22,665 nucleotides of DNA from an uncultured Cryomorphaceae bacterium (GCA_913049755.1 CAJWXO010000010.1:1-22665), one strand, 5' to 3'; counted from the stretch's first letter, positions 1-9,211 are shown. Program-made: numbers and translations. Notes: a model not told the origin generated them from the letters alone.

Positions 1-345
1 CCATTATGGACACCAAAAGATCGATATAGAGTAGCAAAACATCTAAAAGTAAAAACTACAGAATTTGAAAAATCCTACCTGAGAATAGACGAAGAAGGTG
101 ATTATGTTTTAAAACAACTTCCTTGTCCCTTTTTAGAAAATGATAATCAATGTGGCATTTATAACATCCGACCCAAAGCGTGTGCTGAATATCCTCACAC
201 CAATAGGCCTAAGCAAAAACAAATATTGCATTTAACCCAGATTAATGAAAGCATTTGTCCTGCAGTTGAGAGTATCATCTATCAAATGGAGTCTATATTT
301 TCAAAAAACGCAAAGAAAGGATTGCAGAGAAGATTAAAACGATAA
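1..345 (+). CDS. YkgJ-family cysteine-cluster protein (3' part)
   Basis: The reading frame is open from the first base of the window to a TAA at 343-345, so the start lies outside. About 114 residues are visible. They contain a cysteine-rich core, LPCPFLENDNQCGIY followed by RPKACAEYPH, and a later cysteine in ESICPAVES. The spacing C-x8-C-x9-C is that of the YkgJ/CxxCxxCC family (putative iron or zinc chelating proteins, often labelled Fe-S oxidoreductase). Their biochemical role is not established. The C-terminus is basic (KNAKKGLQRRLKR). The last 53 bases overlap, tail to tail, the end of the minus-strand symporter. The family call rests on the cysteine pattern and the CGIYxxRPxxCxxYP signature. 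The missing N-terminus should hold the first cysteines. Confidence 0.75.
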   Translation, partial: PLWTPKDRYRVAKHLKVKTTEFEKSYLRIDEEGDYVLKQLPCPFLENDNQCGIYNIRPKACAEYPHTNRPKQKQILHLTQINESICPAVESIIYQMESIFSKNAKKGLQRRLKR

Positions 346-1981
346 AACAACCAATTAGATTATACCATAAATATCCTAATTGTATAAAATCATACTGATT
401 CAATAAATGCAATACCAGAACTGATAATTCGGATATTAACCCTCCAATAAAAACTGCATTATTCTTAAGTTTAGGAAAAACCCAAGCACAAGCAAATAAT
501 CCCAACATTGGACCATAAAAAAGAGATCCAATTATATTAACTAATTGAATTAAGTTTTCCGACAAAGACGCACTTAGAGCGACAATTAATGCCACCCCGC
601 CCCAAAATGCCGTCAATACTCTTGAAGCAAGAATTGTCGTTTCTTGAGGAAAACCAAATGCCTGTTTAAAATCGACAATAGATGTTGCAGAAAGGGCATT
701 TAATTCGGCACTGCAGCTAGACATAGCTCCAGACAAAATAACTGCCAATAGTAGCCCCAAAACACCAACGGGGAGACTTTTAAGTGCCCACCCTAAGAAC
801 ACATAGTCGGTATCTTTTGTTTCTATACCGGGAAAACTAGATCTTATAATAGATTCAGCACTAGTTTTTAGCGAGTCACGCCTTTGGTCCAGTAAGATCA
901 ATTCATTTTGATATTGATTTCTTGGCCGTAATCCCTCTTTAGAAAAATCACTCGCATTTTTTTTCCTCAGCAAAATCATATTTTCCCATGAAGCATTGAT
1001 ATTACTAACCTCGGGAGTGACAATTTTATTCCATTTCGATTGAACTGAGGGATTATGCCAGATAGGTTCTTGAGAAAAATGCATAGTAGTAAATAGAAGT
1101 AAGCCTAAACCTAGAATAAATAATTGCATTGGGATTTTTATAATTGCTGTAAAACCTAAACCAATTCTAATTTCTTTCAGACTCCTACCTCCCAAATACC
1201 TACCCACCTGACTTTGATCTGTACCAAAATAGGCCATTGCCAAAAAGAAACCACCGGCGAGACCTGACCAAACAGTATATCTGCTCGATGGGTCTATGGA
1301 CCAGTCCAAAATTTGAGTTCTGTTGTAAACCTCCATCAAATCCCATGATTCTGACAAACCTATATTCCCTGGCAATTCATTTAGAAGTACAAACCCAGCA
1401 GCAAAGAGTCCGCAAAAAACAACAAGCATTTGAAAAGATTGCGTTACTCCAACTGCCTTGTAACCTCCGAAAACAGTATATAAAATAACTATTGCCCCAG
1501 TGATTATAATTGTTAAATTTAAACTCCATCCAAATACAGCTGAAAGAACGATTCCAGGAGCATATAATGTAATACCTGCAGATAAACTTCTCGATAATAA
1601 AAATAGGCTTGCGGCCAACCACCTAACCCTATTACCAAAAACTTTTTGTAAGAATGAGTAAGCAGTCATCACCCCTGACTTCATATATCTAGGGACTATA
1701 AAAAGTCCTATGATTAATAAAGCAATGGGCATCCCAAAATAAAACTGCACAAATCTAAGTCCATCAGAAAAACCCTGCCCAGGCGTTGAAATAAAAGTTA
1801 TTGCTGATGCTTGAGTAGCAATAATACCCAATCCAATAGTAATCCAATGACTTTCTTTTTTACCTACAAGAAACTCGCTACCAGAGGCATTTTTTCTAGT
1901 TTTCCAAATCCCCACAAAGACAATAGCTCCTAAAGTTCCAATCAGTGTTATCCAGTCAAAATAGGTTATACTATTTGCCAT
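293..1981 (-). CDS. Sodium:solute symporter (SSS family), coupled to PIG-L deacetylase
   Basis: Predicted inner-membrane Na+-coupled transporter of about 562 residues; the substrate cannot be read from sequence. It has many hydrophobic segments, an N-terminal SSS signature (FLVGKKESHWITIGLGIIAT then ITFISTPGQGF), the mid-protein AYFGTDQSQVGRYLGGRS segment, and the GAMSSCSAELNALSATSIVDF region expected to hold the Na2-site serines. I chose the ATG at 1981 (MANSITYFDW) over an in-frame TTG at 1990, because TTG is rare and the ATG overlaps the end of the upstream deacetylase by 11 bases, a classic coupling arrangement. Odd feature: a hydrophilic loop of about 90 residues (roughly 300-392) between two membrane helices, absent from the other symporter in this window. 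Its gene end overlaps the convergent YkgJ gene by 53 bases. The partner deacetylase suggests uptake of a product of that enzyme, which is inference. Confidence 0.87.
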   Translation of the reverse strand: MANSITYFDWITLIGTLGAIVFVGIWKTRKNASGSEFLVGKKESHWITIGLGIIATQASAITFISTPGQGFSDGLRFVQFYFGMPIALLIIGLFIVPRYMKSGVMTAYSFLQKVFGNRVRWLAASLFLLSRSLSAGITLYAPGIVLSAVFGWSLNLTIIITGAIVILYTVFGGYKAVGVTQSFQMLVVFCGLFAAGFVLLNELPGNIGLSESWDLMEVYNRTQILDWSIDPSSRYTVWSGLAGGFFLAMAYFGTDQSQVGRYLGGRSLKEIRIGLGFTAIIKIPMQLFILGLGLLLFTTMHFSQEPIWHNPSVQSKWNKIVTPEVSNINASWENMILLRKKNASDFSKEGLRPRNQYQNELILLDQRRDSLKTSAESIIRSSFPGIETKDTDYVFLGWALKSLPVGVLGLLLAVILSGAMSSCSAELNALSATSIVDFKQAFGFPQETTILASRVLTAFWGGVALIVALSASLSENLIQLVNIIGSLFYGPMLGLFACAWVFPKLKNNAVFIGGLISELSVLVLHLLNQYDFIQLGYLWYNLIGCFIVLIFSAILSLRFLKI

Positions 1982-4157
1982 AGCCAACAAGATTCGCTAA
2001 AATCCGGTATGCGCCAGGAACACCCTCTCTCCATTGCCGAAAAAGTGAAAGACCACAATAAGTAACCGTGCCTTTACCATATTCTGAGACAATCCAAACA
2101 CCTCTTTTCTGGTCCTCCCCCGGATCACTCCACGAAATTAATGGCACGAATGAAGAATCCCATGAATCTGCAAAGTATAATCCCCTCTCTTGAACCCATC
2201 CTTCAAAATCTTTTTTACTTAATTGATTTGGGGACTTCATTTGTAAATGACTCTTAACTAAAAACTTAGGCTCTGTAGTCTCAATTGTCACTCTATCTCG
2301 ACTTAAATTAAACTGGACAGGTCCTATCTTCTCCAAAACCCTATCTCGACTCGCAGTATTATATTGAATAACTAGACGACCACCTTTAGAGACATAGTCA
2401 TCAATTATATCCTGAGAAGACTTTAAACCCTTATTTACATTATATGCCCTAATTCCAATGACTAAAGCATCTAAGTCTTTCAATGCTTCGGATGTTAAAA
2501 AAGCAGCGTCTAAATCAACAACCGACATACCCATCTGGCGCATAGCCATTGGTGCATCATCACCAACGCCTTTTATATAGCCAATTCTCAAGTCAGGTAA
2601 TTCCATAGGAATATATCGAAGTGGCAATGAACCATCAAGCCAAACCTCTTGTCTAGGTATATGATCGTATCGAAGCTTTACAGCTTTTTGAATGGCCTGA
2701 CCATTATCTGCATCACGTATTATTAGCTCGCCCGATTGAGCATACCGCGTAGGCTCAAGATAAAATTGCAGATGATAAACATTTTGTTCAGGCAGAAAAC
2801 GAATAGCAGTAGATTCTCCATCTTTAGTTTTCACACTCCATCCTTTTGGCACTTCAAAATCAAGATTCAAACTTTGCTTTTGACCCCATCGAAAAATAGA
2901 AAGATCAACCTTACGACTATTTCGGTCCACAAAAACGATACATGGCATAGAATAATTAATGCTAAATGAATTTGCATTTTGAACTGGCCTTCTTAATTCT
3001 CCTAAAACACGATCCGAAGTAATATGATCCGGCCATAGTTTTAATAAGCTCTCTTTGCCGGTTTGTTCATTTTTAAATAAAATACTCTTTTCCTCTAGGT
3101 GCATTAGTTCAAATGGAATTGTCACTTTTGAACGCTTTTTAAGTTGCTGCTTCTTCTTTAATTTCGGGTCATTAGAATTTAAAATTTTAAAACTAAAGTC
3201 TGCATCCGACTCAAGACATATTTCAATTTCAGCATCAAGGCTCTCTCCCTCAATGAAATTTGGACTTTTCGCTTTAAAGTCCACATAGATTCCTTTTAAG
3301 TCAATTAGATCTTTGGCGTTTGACTTAAAATTCAAATCCGACCAATTAACAGTTTCTCCCGATAATAGCTTTAAGTATTCCTTTCTAAAACCTCTATCTA
3401 TTTTACCGGCAAAACCTTGTGATTTATGCATTCCTCTGGCTTGGGTACCTATTTGTAATGAGGATTTACCGATTTCCGGGATAAAACCCCCAATTTTAAT
3501 CATTTGAATAGAGTCATTCAAATTATCATCAATATTTCCTAACCACCAAGAGGAAGTATTCCAGTAAACTGCTTTGGGATAATACCCAGTGTCATTTGCT
3601 CTTGCTCGAACTCTATCAAAGGCTTTTAATGCCAGTGCTGCAGAGGCTGAGTGATGACCATGGCCTGCTCTTTTATCTGGCGGAAATCGAGTGACAATAA
3701 CATCTGGTTTGAACTCCATGATAACAGACTCTATTCGATTTAAAAGTTTTGCTTCATTCCATTTATCTAGAGTTTCGTCCGTGGACTTGGAATATCCAAA
3801 ATCTAAAGCTCCTCCAAAGAATTGTTTCGCACCATCTATTTTTCTCGCTGCAAAAAGCTCATTAGACCTAATTACACCTAAAGCTTCACCCAACTCTGGA
3901 CCGATCATATTTTGTCCACCTTCTCCCCTCGTTAGACTTAAATATGCCACATCATAACCATTGTATTTTGACCAATGAGCAATTAATCTTGTGTTCTCAT
4001 CATCAGGGTGCGCGGCAAGATATAAAATTCTGAAATCTTTAGATCTCTCACTGAGAGCTATTTCACCATTGGATGGGGAGAGATAATACCCATTGGTTTG
4101 GCATTGTAATGAACCAACAAGGCATATTAATGTTATTTGAAATATAATCGAACGCAT
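1971..4157 (-). CDS. Secreted PIG-L/LmbE-type deacetylase with C-terminal GATase-like domain
   Basis: 728 residues, beginning with a hydrophobic export signal (MRSIIFQITLICLVGSLQCQ). The lipobox fit is poor because Q precedes the Cys, so a type I signal is more likely than a lipoprotein signal. Residues about 40-250 are a PIG-L (GlcNAc-PI de-N-acetylase/LmbE) domain. The zinc and catalytic motif AHPDDE is at 49-54, GEGGQN is at 78-83, and the second metal motif H-x-x-H (H166 to H169, in GHGHHSASA) is present. The family hydrolyses N-acetyl groups from sugars. The middle is beta-rich. The last 200 residues (from about 535, LRIGYIKGVGDDAP through VIGIRAYNVN and GGRLVIQYNT) resemble a class I glutamine amidotransferase-like/ThuA-type fold without an obvious catalytic cysteine. 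The symporter start overlaps its stop, so the two are probably one operon. The substrate is unknown. The much longer length compared with simple LmbE enzymes (about 230 aa) is typical of the large periplasmic Bacteroidota form. Confidence 0.85.
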   Translation of the reverse strand: MRSIIFQITLICLVGSLQCQTNGYYLSPSNGEIALSERSKDFRILYLAAHPDDENTRLIAHWSKYNGYDVAYLSLTRGEGGQNMIGPELGEALGVIRSNELFAARKIDGAKQFFGGALDFGYSKSTDETLDKWNEAKLLNRIESVIMEFKPDVIVTRFPPDKRAGHGHHSASAALALKAFDRVRARANDTGYYPKAVYWNTSSWWLGNIDDNLNDSIQMIKIGGFIPEIGKSSLQIGTQARGMHKSQGFAGKIDRGFRKEYLKLLSGETVNWSDLNFKSNAKDLIDLKGIYVDFKAKSPNFIEGESLDAEIEICLESDADFSFKILNSNDPKLKKKQQLKKRSKVTIPFELMHLEEKSILFKNEQTGKESLLKLWPDHITSDRVLGELRRPVQNANSFSINYSMPCIVFVDRNSRKVDLSIFRWGQKQSLNLDFEVPKGWSVKTKDGESTAIRFLPEQNVYHLQFYLEPTRYAQSGELIIRDADNGQAIQKAVKLRYDHIPRQEVWLDGSLPLRYIPMELPDLRIGYIKGVGDDAPMAMRQMGMSVVDLDAAFLTSEALKDLDALVIGIRAYNVNKGLKSSQDIIDDYVSKGGRLVIQYNTASRDRVLEKIGPVQFNLSRDRVTIETTEPKFLVKSHLQMKSPNQLSKKDFEGWVQERGLYFADSWDSSFVPLISWSDPGEDQKRGVWIVSEYGKGTVTYCGLSLFRQWREGVPGAYRILANLVGYGK

Positions 4158-4175
4158 GTGTTTTTATTTCTAGTT

Positions 4176-4206
4176 CAAAATTAAATTCATATTAAAAAAA
4201 AATCAA
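4176..4206 (-). promoter_or_regulatory. Predicted Bacteroidota promoter of the deacetylase-symporter operon
   Basis: On the minus strand a perfect -7 element TAATTTTG (4176-4183) is preceded by TTG at 4204-4206 with a 20-base spacer. This fits the Bacteroidota pattern TTG-N17-23-TAnnTTTG. Transcription would start a few bases upstream of the ATG at 4157, giving a very short leader. The spacer is a run of A/T. Confidence 0.6.
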
Positions 4207-4211
4207 TGTAG

Positions 4212-4242
4212 TTCGCATATCTTAGAGGCCCTTATAATTTTG
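4212..4242 (+). promoter_or_regulatory. Predicted promoter of the subtilisin-like protease gene
   Basis: A perfect -7 element TAATTTTG spans 4235-4242. A one-mismatch -33 element (TTC at 4212-4214) lies 20 bases upstream. The -7 element contains the in-frame TTG at 4240, which therefore cannot be the translation start if transcription begins downstream. The next start, GTG at 4261, suits a transcript starting near 4250. Confidence 0.5.
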
Positions 4243-4260
4243 AATTATCAACTTCCTACT

Positions 4261-7200
4261 GTGAAAAAAACTTACACCTTACTATTTCTCGCTTTTTCTT
4301 TATTCGGTCAAGCTCAGAATTCATACCCAGAACAATCAATTGACAACAAATCTCGTGTCATTTTTCAATCGGGAACTTATTCACTGCCTTCATTGTCCAA
4401 AATTACAATGAAGAGTCTAAATAAATCTGAAAAAAATTTGGATAAAGTTGTTAGGATTATATCCTCTAAAACTCCATTAAGCGCAGGAGCTTGGTTAGAT
4501 TTAGAGAAGTTAGGAGTTACAAATATTGGATATCTCCCAATAAATTCATACCTCATTTTAATGCCAAAAACAAATGAAGACCTGCTTTTGGAGTTTAGAA
4601 AAAATGGTATCACGGGATTGGGCTTCCTTTTGCCAGAAATGAAACTTTCTGAGCAGTTAGCGAGTGGAAATGTTCCCGAATATATTTGGGTAGGATCAAA
4701 ATGGGAACTGTACATCGAGGGTATACCATCAATGGATTGGTCGATTGTTATTGATGACCTAAAAAACCTTGATATAGATGTTTTAGGCACAGAGTTCAAA
4801 GGTCTCAAGATTTTAATTTCACCTGATGATATTAATTCTCTCGCGAGTCACCCATCAATTACTTACATCCAACAGAAAGAGGCGCCAGCTGAAGCAGAGA
4901 ATAAAATTGGAATTAAAAACCATAGATCAAATGCTCTGAGAGTTCCTTACTTAGGTGGAAGAAATTACGATGGAAATGGTGTTGTAGTGGGACATGGAGA
5001 TGATGGAGATATTGAGCCTCACATTGACTTCACAGGTAGAGTTCTTGCTAATAAATCGGGACCTTCAAATGGAGCTCATGGAGACCATGTTGCGGGAACC
5101 ATAATGGGGGCAGGAAACTTAGACCCCGATGGAGAGGGTCAAGCACCGGGCTCTAAATTGGTTTACTATGACTACCCTGACAATTTATATGATATTGACG
5201 TAGATTATAATCTTTATGGAATAAGGGTCACTGCTTCTTCATATTCTAATGGTTGTAATGCGGGGTATACAGCATTTACGCGCCAGGTAGACCTAGATGC
5301 AATTCAAAACCCAAGTCTAACTCATGTTTTTTCTGCGGGTAACAATGGTAGTTCTAATTGTAATTATGGCGCAGGGTCTGGCTGGGGAAACATAACGGGC
5401 GGACACAAGCAAGGTAAAAATGTTCTGGCTACAGCAAATGTAACAGGGGCAGATATTATCGCTGGATCAAGTAGTCGAGGACCAGCTCATGATGGGCGTA
5501 TCAAACCAGATATTGCCGCCTTAGGAACAAATGTATTCTCTTGCCTAGCACCAAATGACTATCGTTCTATCACCGGAACATCAATGGCATGTCCAGGAAT
5601 AGCTGGTGTTATGGCTCAGCTTTATGATGCTTACAGACAGAACAACAATGGCGTCGACCCTGAAGGAGGTCTAATGAGGTCTCTATTGACCAACAATGCG
5701 GATGATCTTGGGAATCCAGGTCCGGATTTTAAATACGGTTACGGCAGAGTAAATGGACTGAGAGCTGCGAAAGTTATCGAAATGGGGTGGTACTATAAAG
5801 ACAGCGTTGCACAAGGTGAAGTAGATACAATTAATATAATCGTACCTGGAGGCAATGGTGTTGGAGAGCTAAGAGTGATGTTACACTGGACAGATCCTCA
5901 AGCTACGGTAAATGCAGGGCGGGCATTAGTTAACGACTTAAATGCTACACTTAATTTAGATGCAGCAACCTGGCTCCCTTGGGTTTTAGACCCTACACCT
6001 AACGCAACGGCTTTAAACTCAAATGCAATTAGAGCTGTGGATAGTTTGAATAATTCTGAACAATTTACTTTATCTCAGCCAACCGGAGGCACTTACAAAT
6101 TATTAGTTAATGGAAATTCTATTCCAGTCGGACCCCAGAAATATTGGGTTACCTGGACGATCGTAAATAATGAAGTAGAACTAACCTATCCTATTGGAGG
6201 AGAAGTAATCCCTCCCCTCACAACAATTCCTGTAAGATGGGATGCTCCAAACGGTACTGGAACATTTAATCTTGAGTACAGCACAAATGGAGGAAACTCT
6301 TTTACTCAATTTGCGACCGCATCCGCATCTAGCAGACAGGCGAACTTCCTATCACCGAATGGGGCAGGAGATAGCCTAGTATTTAAAGTGCAAAGGGGTA
6401 ATCAGCAAGATTTGAGTGATGCTCCAATTGGACTTATTGGGTATCCTGGAAACCTTCAGCTTAATTGGGCTTGTCCGGACTCGTTCAATGTTAGTTGGAA
6501 TGCAGTTAATAATGCTTCAGGTTATGTTGTCTACATGTTAGGTCAAGAATACATGGATCCTATCGATACAACTGCCAGTAATTCTTATACATTTTATAAT
6601 GTGAATCCATCCAATACAATATGGTGGAGTGTCGCCGCTCTAACCCCTGGAGGAAGAGCAGGAAAAAGAGCAATTGCAGTTGAAAAAACACCAGGACTTC
6701 AGGGATGCTTGTTAATAAATGATGTTGTCATGACCTCAGTTTTAAGCCCTTCGGACAATATTCCAGATTGTCAAAGTACCAGCAACTTACCAGTATCCAT
6801 TTTAATTGAAAATGGTGGTTTAGACTCCGTATTTACCGTCCCAATGGCTTATCAGTTTGGTAGCAATCCAATTATCAGAGATACAGCTTATGTAAGCTTA
6901 GCATCAACAAATACTCATGTATTCACATTCGATACATCAGTGAACGCTAGTTTGCTAGGATCCTATTCAATAAAAGTATGGACAGAATCTTTAATTGATC
7001 AAAATAGATGGAATGACACATTGACTTCCTTCTTTGAAATAGTGCAATCTGACTCAACTTATGCAATGCCTTATAGCCAAAATTTTGATAGTTTTTCAAC
7101 TTGCGCAACTAGTAATAACTGTGGTTCCACTATTTGTAATTTAAGTGGACACATGACCAACTGGAACAATGGCTCACAAGATGATATAGATTGGAGAGTT

Positions 7201-9153
7201 AATTCGGGAGGAACACCATCTTCAGGCACGGGCCCATCCTCTGGACATACAAGTGGCTCTGGAAATGATAGATATTTATATCTCGAGGCCTCATCATGTT
7301 ATGAGAATACTGCAATTCTTACAACGCCATGTATTGATATGACACAGACATTAATTCCTGAATTAGAATTCTGGTCTCACATGTCAGGAACTTCAGATGG
7401 CGAGCTGCACATTGATGTTTTGAGCCAAGGACAATGGTATAATGACTTTGCCACAGTTATTTTCACCACAGCCGGATCGAATTGGACTCAACAAAATGTA
7501 TCATTAGCTGCATTTGCTGGGAATGTTATTGTTGTCAGGTTCCGTGGAAAAACAGGGAGTGCTTTCTCAAGTGACGTAGCAATCGACGATATTTCAATTA
7601 CAGAAGTCATAAGTGCTCCAACTGCAAACTTCAGTATTAGCAATTCGTTACCTTGCCTAAATCAAACAATTGACTTCATTGATAACAGTTTAAACGGTCC
7701 AAATCAATGGATTTGGAATATTAGTCCTAGCTCGGGATATTTATATATGAATGGAACAGATTCAACCAGTCAATATCCTCAAATTGCTTTTAATAATTTT
7801 GGTACGTACAGTATTAGTCTGACTGCTAGTAACAATTACGGATCAAATACTTCTAACTCTTCTTCAATAATTGTAAATGGCGGATCTAACTTACCATTCA
7901 ACCAAGGATTTAATAATTTTTTACCCTCTGGTTGGGAACTTGAAAATCCGGATAATTCTACTACTTGGGATCAAAAAAATGCTATAGGAAGTAACGGACA
8001 AAATACCTCAACAGTCTTTATGTCTAATATTAACTATAACGCACCGCTTCAAGAAGATTATTTGATAACCCCAGGAATTGATTTAACGGGAGCCTCTCAG
8101 CCTGTTCTGATTTTTGATGTCTCCTATGCTATCTATAGCTCAAATTATTCAGATGGACTTAGAGTTGATGTTTCTTCAAATTGTGGTAGTTCTTGGAGTC
8201 CTGCCGGATATCTCAAATCGGGAGTTATACTGGCAACAGTACCGGCCCAAACTTCTGCATTTACTCCAAATAGTTCGGGTCAATGGCGTGAGGACACTGT
8301 TTTTCTTGCAACCGCATTATCTGGGCCTAGTATTAAATTTAGATTTGCTGCAATAAATGGATATGGTAACAATCTTTACATAGATAATGTTAGGGTTTAT
8401 GATCTCGGAGCCAGTGCACCAAATGCATCTATAAATAGCTCAGTATCTAGTGCAACTTGTATTAATGATACGGTTATTTTCCAGGCTATGAACCCAGGGA
8501 CGGCAATCGCTTCTTGGGACTTCGGTGCAGGCTCAATTCCAAGTAGTGCAAATGGCGCTGGACCTCATTCTGTTGTATATTTTTCGGGCGGAGCAAAATC
8601 AGCTACACTTTCTCTTACAAATTCCGGTGGAACAGATGTAGATACGTTAGGATTTAATGTTGGTCAACCTGTCATAGCTGGATTTTCGTACAATACTAAT
8701 GGTCAAACCGTAAACTTTACAGATAATTCGAGTGGAGTTCCAACGCAATGGAATTGGAACTTTGGTGATGGATCAAGCAGTAGCCTTCAAAATCCAACCC
8801 ACTCTTATCCAGTAACTGGCGGGTCATATAATGCCGATCTAGCGTCATACAATGACTGTGGATGGGATACGGCTAGGGTGCTGCTTCAGATATCTGGTGT
8901 TGGAACTGATGAACCGATCACAACAGATTGGTCTTTATCCCCAAATCCAAGTCAAGACAGGATTAATTTAGTCAGTCCTTTTAATGATCATATTGACAAT
9001 GTCCAAGTAATTGATGCTCTAGGTAGAGTAGTTTTCAATGGCAAGCTATCCTCGGATAACTCTTTAAATATTGAGTCATTTGCAGCAGGGCAATATTTAA
9101 TGAGGATTCATGCTAAAGGAACAAGAAAAGTGCTTCCCTTCATAAAAAAATAA
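4261..9153 (+). CDS. KP-43-like subtilisin (S8) with MAM, PKD and FN3 modules and T9SS sorting domain
   Basis: About 1630 residues, a secreted serine endoprotease. I start it at GTG 4261 because MKKTYTLLFLAFSLFGQAQ is a complete signal peptide; a TTG at 4240 lies within the promoter. Order (residues from the GTG): an inhibitory prodomain of about 20-205; an S8 catalytic domain of about 206-508 with Asp247 (HGDDGD), His273 (HGDHVAG), oxyanion Asn361 (SAGNNG) and Ser441 (GTSMACPG); a KP-43-type beta sandwich of about 513-640 (LHWTDPQA, NDLNATLNL, VGPQKYW); FN3-like at about 731-809; MAM-like at about 938-1115; PKD-like at about 1119-1207; choice-of-anchor J-like at about 1211-1381 (EDYLITPGIDL to YIDNVRVYD); two PKD-like domains at about 1386-1545 (second with WNFGDGSS); T9SS tail at about 1558-1630 (SLSPNPSQDR, GQYLMRI, KVLPFIKK). 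Export by T9SS to the surface or medium is inferred from the tail. Catalytic residues are intact, but the usual DTG and HGTHVAG read DDG and HGDHVAG. A terminator follows 20 bases downstream. Confidence 0.92.
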   Translation: MKKTYTLLFLAFSLFGQAQNSYPEQSIDNKSRVIFQSGTYSLPSLSKITMKSLNKSEKNLDKVVRIISSKTPLSAGAWLDLEKLGVTNIGYLPINSYLILMPKTNEDLLLEFRKNGITGLGFLLPEMKLSEQLASGNVPEYIWVGSKWELYIEGIPSMDWSIVIDDLKNLDIDVLGTEFKGLKILISPDDINSLASHPSITYIQQKEAPAEAENKIGIKNHRSNALRVPYLGGRNYDGNGVVVGHGDDGDIEPHIDFTGRVLANKSGPSNGAHGDHVAGTIMGAGNLDPDGEGQAPGSKLVYYDYPDNLYDIDVDYNLYGIRVTASSYSNGCNAGYTAFTRQVDLDAIQNPSLTHVFSAGNNGSSNCNYGAGSGWGNITGGHKQGKNVLATANVTGADIIAGSSSRGPAHDGRIKPDIAALGTNVFSCLAPNDYRSITGTSMACPGIAGVMAQLYDAYRQNNNGVDPEGGLMRSLLTNNADDLGNPGPDFKYGYGRVNGLRAAKVIEMGWYYKDSVAQGEVDTINIIVPGGNGVGELRVMLHWTDPQATVNAGRALVNDLNATLNLDAATWLPWVLDPTPNATALNSNAIRAVDSLNNSEQFTLSQPTGGTYKLLVNGNSIPVGPQKYWVTWTIVNNEVELTYPIGGEVIPPLTTIPVRWDAPNGTGTFNLEYSTNGGNSFTQFATASASSRQANFLSPNGAGDSLVFKVQRGNQQDLSDAPIGLIGYPGNLQLNWACPDSFNVSWNAVNNASGYVVYMLGQEYMDPIDTTASNSYTFYNVNPSNTIWWSVAALTPGGRAGKRAIAVEKTPGLQGCLLINDVVMTSVLSPSDNIPDCQSTSNLPVSILIENGGLDSVFTVPMAYQFGSNPIIRDTAYVSLASTNTHVFTFDTSVNASLLGSYSIKVWTESLIDQNRWNDTLTSFFEIVQSDSTYAMPYSQNFDSFSTCATSNNCGSTICNLSGHMTNWNNGSQDDIDWRVNSGGTPSSGTGPSSGHTSGSGNDRYLYLEASSCYENTAILTTPCIDMTQTLIPELEFWSHMSGTSDGELHIDVLSQGQWYNDFATVIFTTAGSNWTQQNVSLAAFAGNVIVVRFRGKTGSAFSSDVAIDDISITEVISAPTANFSISNSLPCLNQTIDFIDNSLNGPNQWIWNISPSSGYLYMNGTDSTSQYPQIAFNNFGTYSISLTASNNYGSNTSNSSSIIVNGGSNLPFNQGFNNFLPSGWELENPDNSTTWDQKNAIGSNGQNTSTVFMSNINYNAPLQEDYLITPGIDLTGASQPVLIFDVSYAIYSSNYSDGLRVDVSSNCGSSWSPAGYLKSGVILATVPAQTSAFTPNSSGQWREDTVFLATALSGPSIKFRFAAINGYGNNLYIDNVRVYDLGASAPNASINSSVSSATCINDTVIFQAMNPGTAIASWDFGAGSIPSSANGAGPHSVVYFSGGAKSATLSLTNSGGTDVDTLGFNVGQPVIAGFSYNTNGQTVNFTDNSSGVPTQWNWNFGDGSSSSLQNPTHSYPVTGGSYNADLASYNDCGWDTARVLLQISGVGTDEPITTDWSLSPNPSQDRINLVSPFNDHIDNVQVIDALGRVVFNGKLSSDNSLNIESFAAGQYLMRIHAKGTRKVLPFIKK

Positions 9154-9172
9154 TTCAGTTAAGACCAAATGT

Positions 9173-9211
9173 AAAACCCCAATTATTTAATAATTCGATA
9201 ATTGGGGTTTT
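9173..9211 (+). terminator. Strong intrinsic terminator after the subtilisin gene
   Basis: A 14-bp perfect stem (9173-9186 AAAACCCCAATTAT pairing with 9198-9211) encloses an 11-base loop and is followed by a run of T to 9213. The A-run on the left arm means it could also act on the opposite strand for the symporter that ends at 9336. Confidence 0.85.

Noticed and set aside
1237..1488. Plus-strand 83-aa open frame within the first symporter
   Set aside because: It lies entirely antisense to a well-supported membrane protein, has low-complexity Q/K composition and no family resemblance.
4377..4808. Minus-strand 143-aa open frame inside the protease prodomain
   Set aside because: It is antisense to the signal and prodomain of the S8 protease; its composition (S/F/P rich) is typical of a shadow frame.
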